From NCBI RefSeq assembly GCF_000378105.1, contig NZ_KB899247.1, positions 124,001 through 188,000 of the forward strand: a stretch of DNA of 64,000 nucleotides, given 5' to 3'. The notes under the pieces were generated by a model. It did not search any database, was not told the DNA's origin, and saw nothing but the letters and a program-made list of their open reading frames with translations. The translations under genes were made by a program, and so were the position numbers. Within the stretch, counting starts at the first letter, position 1. The number at the start of each line of letters is the position of its first letter. This document shows positions 52,100-60,501 of this stretch, piece after piece. This stretch comes from Rubritalea marina DSM 17716. GTDB lineage: Bacteria; Verrucomicrobiota; Verrucomicrobiia; Verrucomicrobiales; Akkermansiaceae.

Positions 52100-52308
52100 G
52101 ATGATTTGCTGTGTATGTGGAAAGAATGTGGGATGCAAGGACGAGACGAGAGCCTAGGATAAGAATTTCACATGAATCCCATGAAGGCTAAAGGATCTTG
52201 TCTATGATGTCTAACGTGAGGTTTGAATGAGTAGCTAACATTGTTGTTGCAATTTGAGTCGAGACATCTAGAAGCCTGCTGTGTCGGGCACGTCATCGTG
52301 TGCGACTC

Positions 52309-52449
52309 CTTGTGGAGGCCTGATGGGTATCAGGCAGGAAATAGATGGGGAATCCGGTGCGTGATCGATGTGATGTCGTGAGCTATTCCGGAGCGGTACC
52401 GCCACTGTGAGGTTGAGTCATCAACTAAGCCAGACTGCCATGCCACAAG
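52309..52449 (+). promoter_or_regulatory. cobalamin riboswitch
   Basis: The aptamer core is present in order: a hairpin GCCTGA-TGGGTA-TCAGGC, the GGGGAATCCGGTG box, ATTCCGGAGCGG leading to the B12-box-like CCGCCACTGTGA, and AAGCCAGACTGCC near the 3' end. The closing P1 helix is visible as CTTGTGG (52309-52315) with CCACAAG (52443-52449). It lies 40 bases before the TonB receptor gene, which suits repression of B12 uptake when the vitamin is plentiful. Confidence 0.92.
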
Positions 52450-52462
52450 TCTAACTCATTCG

Positions 52463-52484
52463 TCCCTGCGGATTTCAGGGGAAG
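52463..52484 (+). promoter_or_regulatory. ribosome-binding site hairpin of the B12 operon
   Basis: The SD-like AGGGGAAG (52477-52484) is five bases ahead of the ATG at 52489. Its AGGGG part can pair with the upstream CCCTG (52464-52468), so the hairpin could hide the site when the aptamer is bound. The link to ligand binding is an inference. Confidence 0.5.
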
Positions 52485-52488
52485 AACT

Positions 52489-54396
52489 ATGAAACAAACT
52501 ACAAAGAATAGCCTGATTTCAGGCAAACATGTTGTGGCTGGCCTGATTGTGGCTGGTCATTGTGCAGCTCAAGCTCAAGAAGCAAAGCAGACAGACTTGG
52601 CAGTCGTCGGGGATCTTGAACCAACCACGGTGATCGCTACCAAGTTTGAAGATTCCCTCGAGAATGTCTCATCGAGTGTGGCCGTACTCGATGCCGACGC
52701 ATTGATTGATGAAGGTAAGATCAGCGTTCAGGATGCGATCGGCTATAGGACTCCAGGGGTCATTTCAACCTCTACAGCAGGGCAGCGTGGGCAATCGGGC
52801 TCTCTGTTTATTCGTGGAACGACAACAAAGTATTCCCAAATGCGCCTTGATGGCGTTCGGGTGAGTGATTCATCAAGCCTCTACAACAACTTTCTCGGAT
52901 CCTCGAACTTGTATGGTTATTCTACCGTAGAGGTCCTTAAAGGTGCCTCTAGCTCATTCTACGGCGGCGGTGCGATTGGTGGTGTTGTCTCTCTCACCAC
53001 TGCCAAGGGGGCTGGTGAACCAAGCCACCAGGTGAATGCCGAATACGGCTCATTCAATAGCTGGTTGGGCAACCTGAACTCTCAGGGGCAAATTGGTGAT
53101 TTTTCATACAATGTTGGAATTACCGCGGAGGATACTCAGAATGATTCAGACTCCGTAATCTCAGGAAATGACTTTAGACAACAGTCGTATTATTCGCGCT
53201 TCGATTATGCGATCAATTCTGATTCATCATTGGGGTTAACTTTCAGGGTGAATGACGCCTATTCAGAAACCCCTGAACGAGGCAATCCATTGACAGGCGT
53301 AACGCAGAAGAATCACTACGACAATTTTTTCGGCACGCTATTCTACCAAAACCAATTGACGGAGATCTGGGATTCAAAGTTAACCTTTGGTTATAGCAAG
53401 GAAGACTTCGACAGCCGTGGCTTCAGTGAAAGCTTTTTCTCCCCTGGCTCATACAGCGAGAGCAACTTTGATTCGAACACTGATAGGTATTCAGCGTATT
53501 GGGATAACCAATTGCTATGGAGTGATCAGCACCAAAGCGTGCTAGGAGCGTACTTTGAAAACTCAAAATACAAGAGCACATTCCAGGAATCCAAAGACCG
53601 TGACACTTTCGGTCTCTACGTGAATCACGCTTGGCAGGTGATTGATCAAGTTCTTGTGAATGGCTCACTTGGCTATGACGACCACGATGATTTTGGTGAT
53701 GTTGTGTCTTGGAACGCCGGTGCCATTGTGGATGCGACTCAAAGCACCAAGCTGAGAGCAAATGCTGGCACAGGATTTCGCGCTCCCTCATTTGGTGAGC
53801 TCGGATACAACAAGCAACTTGAAGCTGAAGAATCATTCAGCTGGGACCTAGGGGTTGAGCAAAGTTTGGGTTCAAGCGTATTCACTTTGGCATGGTTTGA
53901 AACAGATGTGGATAATCTTATCGAGTTTGGTGGTTTTGACCCCATCACGTTTGCGCCGCTTTATTCCAACACGAAGGATAAATCCAAAGCGAGTGGTTTA
54001 GAGTTTTCCGCCAAGTCAGAACTTGAACAAATCAATTCAGAACTTTACGCCTCTTACACCTACTACCAACGCACATTGGATGCGATCATTCCTGAACACA
54101 CCGCAGCTGCTGGAATCAAAACCAGCATCACGGATGCCTGGAATGCAGGTTTGAATGCGACTTGGGTTGATGAACGTAAGTCTAGCGATCCAGTGGTAGA
54201 TCCATTGGCTAGCTACTTCTTGCTCGATCTGTTTACTAATTATCAAATCAACGATAATTGGAAGGTTCACGGACGTGTGGAAAATCTATTAGACGATCAT
54301 TACTTTCTCTCTGATTTCAGTGGCAGCTTCGGTGATTTGAATGCAGTAAAAGGCCGCGGGCGCGGTTTCTACGCCGGCGTGACGGCCTCATTCTAA
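52489..54396 (+). CDS. btuB: TonB-dependent receptor for cobalamin
   Basis: A 635-residue outer-membrane receptor. After a signal peptide (cleaved near CAAQAQ) a TonB-box-like region is followed by the plug domain (TTVIATKFEDSLENVSSSVAVLD, QDAIGYRTPGV, SLFIRGTTTKYSQMRLDG, VEVLKGASSSFYGGGAIGG). The rest is the 22-strand barrel, ending in the aromatic-terminated strand GRGFYAGVTASF. The substrate call as vitamin B12 or another corrinoid rests on the riboswitch directly upstream and the BtuF/D/C genes downstream. A terminator follows the gene, so the later genes may need read-through or a second promoter. Confidence 0.92.
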   Translation: MKQTTKNSLISGKHVVAGLIVAGHCAAQAQEAKQTDLAVVGDLEPTTVIATKFEDSLENVSSSVAVLDADALIDEGKISVQDAIGYRTPGVISTSTAGQRGQSGSLFIRGTTTKYSQMRLDGVRVSDSSSLYNNFLGSSNLYGYSTVEVLKGASSSFYGGGAIGGVVSLTTAKGAGEPSHQVNAEYGSFNSWLGNLNSQGQIGDFSYNVGITAEDTQNDSDSVISGNDFRQQSYYSRFDYAINSDSSLGLTFRVNDAYSETPERGNPLTGVTQKNHYDNFFGTLFYQNQLTEIWDSKLTFGYSKEDFDSRGFSESFFSPGSYSESNFDSNTDRYSAYWDNQLLWSDQHQSVLGAYFENSKYKSTFQESKDRDTFGLYVNHAWQVIDQVLVNGSLGYDDHDDFGDVVSWNAGAIVDATQSTKLRANAGTGFRAPSFGELGYNKQLEAEESFSWDLGVEQSLGSSVFTLAWFETDVDNLIEFGGFDPITFAPLYSNTKDKSKASGLEFSAKSELEQINSELYASYTYYQRTLDAIIPEHTAAAGIKTSITDAWNAGLNATWVDERKSSDPVVDPLASYFLLDLFTNYQINDNWKVHGRVENLLDDHYFLSDFSGSFGDLNAVKGRGRGFYAGVTASF

Positions 54397-54422
54397 TGCT
54401 ACAAAAGCAAATTTCATAACGG

Positions 54423-54455
54423 ATGCTGCACGATTTCGGTCGTGCAGCATTTCTT
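54423..54455 (+). terminator. Rho-independent terminator after btuB
   Basis: A perfect 11-base stem (54423-54433 with 54440-54450), loop TTTCGG, and a T-rich tail, 27 bases after the btuB stop codon. It would reduce transcription of the ABC genes relative to the receptor. Confidence 0.82.
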
Positions 54456-54480
54456 AGTTTATGCTTAGGATCCATCAGAG

Positions 54481-55308
54481 ATGCGAAAGATTCACAACGA
54501 ATGGTTAGATTATCGCTTTGAATTAAGCGAACGACCCATACGCGTGGTGTCATTAGTATCCTCGGCGACAGAGGCGATGGACAAGATGGGCTTGCATGAT
54601 CGCTTGGTAGGGATCTCTGAGTATTGCCCTCGCTATATTGACCCAACAGGGATTCCTATCGTTTCTCAGTACTTGAATGCGGATATCGAGACGATTGTCA
54701 ATCTTGAGCCTGATCTGGTACTTCTCACCACTGGGATTCAGCGTGGCTTGAGCAAGAAATTGGTGCAGGCTGATCTACCCGTCTACAACCTCACGCTGCC
54801 ACATAGTTTTTCAGGTGTTTTAGAAAATATCACCAACTTGGGCGGTCTACTCAATGAGTTAGGTCTTGCTAGGGATCTTGTCAGTCAAATGGAACAGGCG
54901 CATCACAAGCTCTCTACCCAGCACCCCTGCGCCAAGCGCCCCAGGGTTTATGTCGAGCTCTGGCTGGGTCGCCATCGCCGTGCGGTGGGTGGTTTATCCT
55001 ACATCCGCGACATCATCCACATGGCTGGCGGGGAGATGGTCTATGGCGATACTACTGAGGGCTATTTACAAAATGATTTTGAAGAGGTGAAGGCGCTTGA
55101 TCCCGATGTTTTTCTCTTTTTCCACGAGCCCGAGTACTTGGTGGATGGGCATGCCTTGGTGGCGGAACGTGGATGGGATGCTGCAAAGCCAGTGATCATG
55201 TCCTCGGTAGAAATGGGCATGAATGTGATTCAGGATGGCCCGAGCATGATTGATACTGCGCATTGGCTGCGCAGGCAACTAAGAGAGGTGGGGATATGCG
55301 TTGGATGA
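54481..55308 (+). CDS. BtuF-like metal-receptor-fold protein without signal peptide
   Basis: A 275-residue protein of the helical-backbone metal receptor fold used by BtuF and related binding proteins: RVVSLVSSATEAMDKMGLHDRLVGISEYC, YLNADIETIVNLEPDLVLLT, and the late region RDIIHMAGGEMVYGD with EEVKALDPDVFLFF. The N-terminus (MRKIHNEWLDYRFELSERP) has no signal peptide, so it should stay in the cytoplasm, unlike the classical BtuF. It lies between btuB and a second, lipid-anchored BtuF-like protein, and its end overlaps that gene by 13 bases. A cytoplasmic corrinoid-handling role is possible (inference). Confidence 0.82.
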   Translation: MRKIHNEWLDYRFELSERPIRVVSLVSSATEAMDKMGLHDRLVGISEYCPRYIDPTGIPIVSQYLNADIETIVNLEPDLVLLTTGIQRGLSKKLVQADLPVYNLTLPHSFSGVLENITNLGGLLNELGLARDLVSQMEQAHHKLSTQHPCAKRPRVYVELWLGRHRRAVGGLSYIRDIIHMAGGEMVYGDTTEGYLQNDFEEVKALDPDVFLFFHEPEYLVDGHALVAERGWDAAKPVIMSSVEMGMNVIQDGPSMIDTAHWLRRQLREVGICVG

Positions 55309-56204
55309 AGCTTGCGTTGTTACATTTTCTGATCGCTGTTGGGTCTTTCGTGGTCACATCTTGTGATAAAGTTTCTGAGTCGCGTGAGAGTCATCATTTG
55401 GAAGATCCGTCTTCTCTGCGTATCGTGACAATGTCACCGAGCGCAGGGGAAATAGCCCACATTTTAGGGCTAGGCAATCAAGTGGTGGGGGTGTCCCGTT
55501 TCACGAAGTACCCGCCAGAATTTCTGGAGAAGCCTAAAATTGGAGGTTACCTTGACGTCGATACAGAAGCAATTATCCGGCTCGATGCTGATGTGGTAGT
55601 GCTACTCAACGAGCAGGCTGACCTAGCCACTCAATTGGAGAAGTTTGGCATGCACACGCTAATGGTCGATCACATGAGTCTAGATGGCATCGTTGAGTCA
55701 ATCCGTGTCGTCGGCTCAGCGTTTGATCGCTCGGATGCAGCTGAAGAGGCTGTGGCGAGTTTTGTCGATCGTGTTGAGACGGTGCGGCTTGCTGCTCATC
55801 AAGGCAACACGCCGAAGGTGCTTTTGAGTATCGGAAGAGAGATGGGGGTAGGGAAAGTGAATGGCCTGATCGCTGCTGGAGCGGCAGGTGTGCATCAGGA
55901 ATTGCTCAAGGTGGCTGGCTTCCACAATGCCTATGCTGGTGTAGAAAACTTCCCCAATGTGACCCGTGAGCATCTCATTAGAATGAATCCCGATGTGATT
56001 GTTGATATGGTCAATGGAGAAGATATTGAGCAATTGGGAGTTGAAGCGATTTTGAGAGACTGGCAGCAATACCAAGAGTTAGACGCCGTGAGAAATGCGA
56101 GAGTCTATGTCCTCGCTGGCGACCAACATTATGTGCCCGGGCCTCGGCTGTGTGACACGCTTGAGTGGTTGGCTCATGTCAGGCAGGAGGTGGCGCGTGA
56201 GTGA
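55296..56204 (+). CDS. btuF: periplasmic cobalamin-binding lipoprotein
   Basis: A 302-residue ABC substrate-binding protein of the same fold as its upstream neighbour but with a lipoprotein signal (MKLALLHFLIAVGSFVVTSC, lipid Cys in VTSC). The mature part has RIVTMSPSAGEIAHILGLGNQVVGVSRF, YLDVDTEAIIRLDADVVVLL and REHLIRMNPDVIVDM. ATG 55296 follows a GAGAGGTGGGG ribosome-binding site. It overlaps the preceding gene by 13 bases and the following ATPase by 8, which shows tight coupling within the operon. Confidence 0.9.
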   Translation: MRWMKLALLHFLIAVGSFVVTSCDKVSESRESHHLEDPSSLRIVTMSPSAGEIAHILGLGNQVVGVSRFTKYPPEFLEKPKIGGYLDVDTEAIIRLDADVVVLLNEQADLATQLEKFGMHTLMVDHMSLDGIVESIRVVGSAFDRSDAAEEAVASFVDRVETVRLAAHQGNTPKVLLSIGREMGVGKVNGLIAAGAAGVHQELLKVAGFHNAYAGVENFPNVTREHLIRMNPDVIVDMVNGEDIEQLGVEAILRDWQQYQELDAVRNARVYVLAGDQHYVPGPRLCDTLEWLAHVRQEVARE

Positions 56205-56937
56205 ACGACTCATCAATGTGCAAGATCTAGGCCTGCGGCTGGGGGCGAGTCAGATACTAGATGGTCTGCAGTTCCATGTCGACGCTGGTCAGCGCTTGGC
56301 AATCGTTGGTCCAAATGGTGCTGGCAAAACAAGCCTGCTACGCCTGCTGCTTGGTGTGACTGCTGCTCATTATGGCACGATTGAATTGCTAGGGAAACCA
56401 CTGGAATCCTATTCGCGCAAAGAACTGGCAAAGCATGTTGCCTATGTCCCACAATTACTTAATGCGGAGGTGAATCACACCGTGCGACAGTTCGTTGGCA
56501 TGGGACGTTACGCTCATGACGGTGGGGACGAGGATGATATTGTGAGTCGGTCATTAAGTGCTGTAGCGATGGAAGATTTTGACCTGCGAATCGTCTCCTC
56601 CTTGAGTGGAGGCGAGCGGCAGCGTGTTTGTATTGCAGCGGCACTTGCCCAAGAGGCTCCCATCATGATCCTAGATGAACCATTGGCTCATTTGGATCCG
56701 ACACAACGTGTCGAGGTTCAATCGGTGCTTTCTCGATTGGATAAAGAAATGACTTTGGTTGTGGTGACGCACGATCTTCATTGGGTGTTGCAGTATTTCG
56801 ATCGTATCTTGGCCTTGAATCACGGGTTTCCTACTTTTTTCGGGGATCGCAAAGAATTCATTTCAAAGAGGGTGATTGCAAAAATCTTTGGGGATCAGGT
56901 GGCCGCAATGGTAGAGAGGATTGAGGATGATCACTAA
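56197..56937 (+). CDS. btuD: cobalamin ABC transporter ATPase
   Basis: A 246-residue ABC ATPase of the FecCD/BtuCD class. Motifs: Walker A GPNGAGKTS, Q loop YVPQL, signature LSGGERQRVCIAAAL, Walker B PIMILDEPLAHLD, and the switch His in VVTHDLHW. The start is taken as GTG 56197, seven bases after a strong AGGAGG site at 56185-56190 and overlapping btuF by eight bases; an in-frame upstream ATG at 56095 lies inside btuF and is unlikely. The end overlaps btuC by 11 bases. Confidence 0.93.
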   Translation: MSERLINVQDLGLRLGASQILDGLQFHVDAGQRLAIVGPNGAGKTSLLRLLLGVTAAHYGTIELLGKPLESYSRKELAKHVAYVPQLLNAEVNHTVRQFVGMGRYAHDGGDEDDIVSRSLSAVAMEDFDLRIVSSLSGGERQRVCIAAALAQEAPIMILDEPLAHLDPTQRVEVQSVLSRLDKEMTLVVVTHDLHWVLQYFDRILALNHGFPTFFGDRKEFISKRVIAKIFGDQVAAMVERIEDDH

Positions 56938-57898
56938 GGCTAGCGTTCTTTCGGTCTTACTTAGTTTGCTCACCCTCTGCGTGGCTCCTTGGTTGGGTGA
57001 GACATTAATTCCCGTGTTTGATCGTAATGTTGAAGATTCGTTAATTCTAACTGAAATTCGTATCCCTAGAGTGCTTCTGGCATTCACTTGTGGTGCGGTA
57101 CTGGCTCTTGGTGGTCTTGTATTTCAGGCCATGTTTCGAAACCCTCTAGCGACCCCATACACCCTTGGCGCTGCGGGTGGGGCAAGTTTTGCAGTGGCTT
57201 TGTGGGTGAATCTTGGGCTTCAGTGTTCATTCTGGATCATTTCAGGGGTGTCCTTAGCGGCGCTGGTTGGGGCTGGTTTGTCAGTACTTGGTGTGTATCA
57301 GCTGGCTCGGCTATTGGGGAGTCTCGCTTCGGTTAGTCTCTTGCTGGCTGGTGTGGTGCTCAGCTTCCTTTTTGCTAGCATGACAATGTTGGTCCAATTT
57401 TTTGCCGATGCTGGCTCGGTGTTTAGAATGTTACGATGGACGATGGGGAGTATGTCTTATGCTGATTACGATGCCTTGTTCTCCATCTTGCCGATGGTGG
57501 TGATCGGAATGGGGATTGTCTTCCGTTACCGATACGAGCTAGACCTTTTGAGTGTTGGTGATGAGCTCGCGATGAGTCGTGGCTTGGATGTGGATCGCAT
57601 TCGTAAGCACCTATTTCTTGCTGTGTCCTTGATGCTGGCTGCTGTGATCTCCGTGTGTGGGCCAATTGGCTTTGTGGGGATTGTAGTACCGCATTTGGTG
57701 CGCTTGCTGTGTGGTGCTGATCACCGCCTGAATACCTGGGTTGCAGCATTCCTTGGTGGTGCATTTCTTGTGAGTTGTGACATTCTAGCGCGAAGTGTGA
57801 CAGTGGGGTCGGATTTACCTGTTGGCATTATCACAGCGCTGATTGGGGGGCCCTTTTTCCTATTCATTTTACTTGGTAAAAACCGCATGAAACCGTAA
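56927..57898 (+). CDS. btuC: cobalamin ABC transporter permease
   Basis: A 323-residue inner-membrane permease of the FecCD family, with about nine to ten transmembrane helices. Family features are LTEIRIPRVLLAFTCGAVLA, GLVFQAMFRNPLATPYTLG, and the cytosolic coupling region ISVCGPIGFVGIVVPHLVRLL, ending with VGIITALIGGPFFLFIL. ATG 56927 is used. It closes the operon btuB, btuF-like, btuF, btuD, btuC. Confidence 0.93.
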   Translation: MITKASVLSVLLSLLTLCVAPWLGETLIPVFDRNVEDSLILTEIRIPRVLLAFTCGAVLALGGLVFQAMFRNPLATPYTLGAAGGASFAVALWVNLGLQCSFWIISGVSLAALVGAGLSVLGVYQLARLLGSLASVSLLLAGVVLSFLFASMTMLVQFFADAGSVFRMLRWTMGSMSYADYDALFSILPMVVIGMGIVFRYRYELDLLSVGDELAMSRGLDVDRIRKHLFLAVSLMLAAVISVCGPIGFVGIVVPHLVRLLCGADHRLNTWVAAFLGGAFLVSCDILARSVTVGSDLPVGIITALIGGPFFLFILLGKNRMKP

Positions 57899-57939
57899 CA
57901 CTATCAGATCGGTTTTATTTCGGCCAAGCATCCATTTTC

Positions 57940-58989
57940 ATGTCAATCAAACGCCTCATTCTCATCCTAAGTCTCGGTTTCGTCTTGCTCTGTAGCAGTC
58001 TGTGGATTGCTCGACATTCTATCGTCAACACGGTTATCGATAGGGGGCTGGTGAAAGTGACTAGCTTGGCTGCCAATTATCAGGTCGAGCTCAAAGACCT
58101 GGACTCTGGCCCGATGCACATTCCCACTCCATTTGATATGAATGTGCAGGACCTACGCTCAGAATTCGACATCGGATTCAATAACCGCGATAAGATTCGC
58201 TCGCGCTTTGAGGCAGACAAAGTGGAATTGATGATTGAACGAATCCTACCTCCAGTGGCGCGCTTCACCATTGAAGGTTTCTCACTAAAGTTGCATCCGG
58301 ATGACATGCCAGATGATTTCCCATTTGATCACTTTAATTCTGGCGTATTCCTAAGCCAACCAATCCCGGTGAGCACACCTAAGCAATCCGTGAAGGCTGC
58401 TTATGCCCAGCTACTGGAGCTATTCACCCGCAACAAGGTAGATGCCGATTTCAACTTTTCTGGCAATGTTGCAGTGCCTGTGAAGCGCGGGGAATTGGTG
58501 GATGTGCTTCTCTACACTGAGAAGCTCAAGGATGGCGCGCGGCGCTTGAGATTCAAGCGTGAAGACCTTGAGAAACTCGCTGCCAAGTCAGATGTGCGCT
58601 TGAGTTCAGACACGCTAGATATTCTATCCGACTTCCCATTGCGTGTGCCTTTCATCATGCTTATCACGCACGATGCTAAGTCGAGTGCCGCAACGATGCG
58701 GCAGGGGAATAAAGCATATCCTGAAGACGCCCATCGTCATATTACCTGGAGCTACCATCTCACCAAAGAATTTGGCCCAGCCTTTGCTAAACGGGTGACC
58801 GATAGCCATGAAACTCTCGATGGCAATACGCCGAATGAACGCAAAATGGACTACCACAACAATGCGGTTGCCCGAGAGTTGGTAGCCGAGGGGGTGCGCG
58901 CTGAACAGTTGAGTGACATCATACTCAATGACCCACGAGTGATACGAGATCCTAACGAGGTTCCAAAGCGTTCCAAATTGTTGAGGTGA
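57940..58989 (+). CDS. membrane-anchored protein with DUF6973-like C-terminal domain
   Basis: A 349-residue protein with a single N-terminal hydrophobic segment (ILILSLGFVLLCSSLWIA), so it is either anchored or secreted. The middle (residues 30-150) has beta-rich character, as in AsmA-like or lipid-transfer domains. The C-terminal part has a His/Asp motif series, EDAHRHITWSYHL, DSHETL, and MDYHNNAVARELV, which recalls the DUF6973 pattern RHxxW...HE...MDxHNN as I remember it. The conserved His and Asp suggest a metal site. Function unknown. It begins 41 bases after btuC and may be co-transcribed with it. Confidence 0.65.
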   Translation: MSIKRLILILSLGFVLLCSSLWIARHSIVNTVIDRGLVKVTSLAANYQVELKDLDSGPMHIPTPFDMNVQDLRSEFDIGFNNRDKIRSRFEADKVELMIERILPPVARFTIEGFSLKLHPDDMPDDFPFDHFNSGVFLSQPIPVSTPKQSVKAAYAQLLELFTRNKVDADFNFSGNVAVPVKRGELVDVLLYTEKLKDGARRLRFKREDLEKLAAKSDVRLSSDTLDILSDFPLRVPFIMLITHDAKSSAATMRQGNKAYPEDAHRHITWSYHLTKEFGPAFAKRVTDSHETLDGNTPNERKMDYHNNAVARELVAEGVRAEQLSDIILNDPRVIRDPNEVPKRSKLLR

Positions 58990-59098
58990 ATGGGGTCTTT
59001 GGGCTCTGATGTTAGGTTCACAGGGAAACCTTGGATATTATCAGAATTGAGGTTGCCACTGCAGCTGGAATTTGTTGGAATGCACCCCAGTAGAGCCT

Positions 59099-59830
59099 AT
59101 GAGTGTATCAAATCGATCTTTCCAACGCGTAGTTCTCAAGTTGAGCGGTGAAGCTCTTCGCGAGGTGGGTAGTCAGGATAATATTTCCCCTGAAATTGTG
59201 GAGCGAATCGCTTTGGAAATCAAATCAGCTCACGATGCTGGCATGGAAATTGCGATCGTTGTTGGTGGTGGTAATTTCTGGCGTGGAGCCAGCGCGAGTG
59301 CGCGCGGCATGGATCGAGCTACTGCGGACTACGTAGGCATGATGGCCACCGTGATGAATGCTCTAGCAGTTCAGAGCGCTATCGAAGTTGAGGGTGTGCC
59401 TTGTGTGGTTCAATCTGCGATTGAGATGAAAAATGTCGCTGAACCGTTCATTCGCCGCAAAGCGAACAAACATCTTTCAGATGGCACCGTCGTGGTGTTT
59501 GCTGCAGGCACGGGCAGTCCATTCTTCTCTACGGACACGACGGCAGCACTTCGCGCCAGTGAAGTGGGAGCCTGCGCTATTTTGAAAGCCACCATGGTAG
59601 ATGGTGTGTACAATGCTGACCCTAAAAAGGACCCCAGCGCCACGCGGTACGAAACAATTTCTTTCCGCCGTTGCCTCTCTGACCAACTTGCTGTGATGGA
59701 TTCTACTGCCTTCTCGCTCTGCATGGACAACGACATCCCCATCATTGTGTTTGACCTGAATGTGGCAGACAACATCACCAGAGCAATCAAAGGTGAAGAT
59801 GTCGGCACAATCGTCACCAACGAGGCGTAA
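59099..59830 (+). CDS. pyrH: UMP kinase
   Basis: A 243-residue bacterial UMP kinase of the amino-acid kinase fold, which phosphorylates UMP to UDP. Family motifs are RVVLKLSGEALREVG, IAIVVGGGNFWRGASASARGMDRATADYVGMMAT (in part: GGGNFWRG, ADYVGMMATVMNAL), FAAGTGSPFFSTDTTAALRA, and ATMVDGVYNADPKKDPSA. ATG 59099 gives the normal N-terminus MSVSNRSFQRVVLK; the frame extends upstream to 59072. frr follows 23 bases downstream, the common pyrH-frr order. Confidence 0.97.
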   Translation: MSVSNRSFQRVVLKLSGEALREVGSQDNISPEIVERIALEIKSAHDAGMEIAIVVGGGNFWRGASASARGMDRATADYVGMMATVMNALAVQSAIEVEGVPCVVQSAIEMKNVAEPFIRRKANKHLSDGTVVVFAAGTGSPFFSTDTTAALRASEVGACAILKATMVDGVYNADPKKDPSATRYETISFRRCLSDQLAVMDSTAFSLCMDNDIPIIVFDLNVADNITRAIKGEDVGTIVTNEA

Positions 59831-59853
59831 ATAATTTATCTAGATACAATATT

Positions 59854-60420
59854 ATGGAACCTACATCTGTTCTTGAAGAAATCGAAATGACAATGGAAGC
59901 GGCCATCGAGCACATGGGGGTCGAATTTGGCTCAGTGCGTACCGGTAAAGCCTCTCCATCACTTGTGGAAAATGTCGTGGTAGACGTGAAGTCATACGGT
60001 AGCAAAATGAAACTGCGCGAACTCGCGGTGATCACCACCCCGGAGCCACGTCAAATCATGATCCAACCATACGATGCCAGCACCGTCGAGGATATCGATC
60101 GAGGCATTCGCGAAGCACAACTCGGTTTCAACCCAGTGAATGAAGGTAAAACACTCCGACTTCCTATCCCGGAGCTCACCGAAGAGCGTCGCCAAGAAAT
60201 GGTGAAGCGCGTCAAGTCTATCTCTGAAGATATCAAGGTGCGTTTACGTGGTTGTCGCAAAGATGGTATGGATTCTGGCAAAAAGATGAAAGCTGAGAAC
60301 GTTTTGACAGAGGATAGCTTGCGTGATTTTGAGGCAGAAGTTCAAGAAATTACCAATAAGTACACCAAGCAAGTGGATGAGGCTACTGCGTCTAAGGAAG
60401 CAGAAGTCATGACTGTTTGA
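59854..60420 (+). CDS. frr: ribosome recycling factor
   Basis: A 188-residue factor that splits the post-termination ribosome together with EF-G. Normal family length. Motifs: GSVRTGKASPSLVENVVVD, YGSKMKLRELAVITTPEPRQ, IQPYDASTVEDIDRGIREA, LGFNPVNEGKTLRLPIPELTEERRQEMVKRV (in part: PELTEERRQEMVK) and the helical end EVQEITNKYTKQVDEA. Its place after pyrH and a terminator at 60451 mark the end of the operon. Confidence 0.97.
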   Translation: MEPTSVLEEIEMTMEAAIEHMGVEFGSVRTGKASPSLVENVVVDVKSYGSKMKLRELAVITTPEPRQIMIQPYDASTVEDIDRGIREAQLGFNPVNEGKTLRLPIPELTEERRQEMVKRVKSISEDIKVRLRGCRKDGMDSGKKMKAENVLTEDSLRDFEAEVQEITNKYTKQVDEATASKEAEVMTV

Positions 60421-60450
60421 TTGGGGGATTCTAATCACTCATTGAAGACA

Positions 60451-60478
60451 AAAGGCACCCAAGTCGGGTGCCTTTTTT
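60451..60478 (+). terminator. terminator after frr, possibly bidirectional
   Basis: A perfect 10-base stem (60451-60460 with 60466-60475), five-base loop, and T tract. The minus-strand side reads TTTTGTCTTC, so it may also end the convergent HisJ-type gene. Confidence 0.9.
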
Positions 60479-60501
60479 AATGGTAGGGGAGCTGAAATAA
60501 G

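Larger units (their letters stand above)
52100..52488 (+). other. upstream region of the B12 operon (390 bases), holding the riboswitch
   Basis: This gap lies between the DUF5718-like start and the TonB receptor. Its first 200 bases hold the divergent promoters; no clear -35/-10 pair was found. The rest is the cobalamin riboswitch and a hairpin over the ribosome-binding site, annotated separately. Confidence 0.6.
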
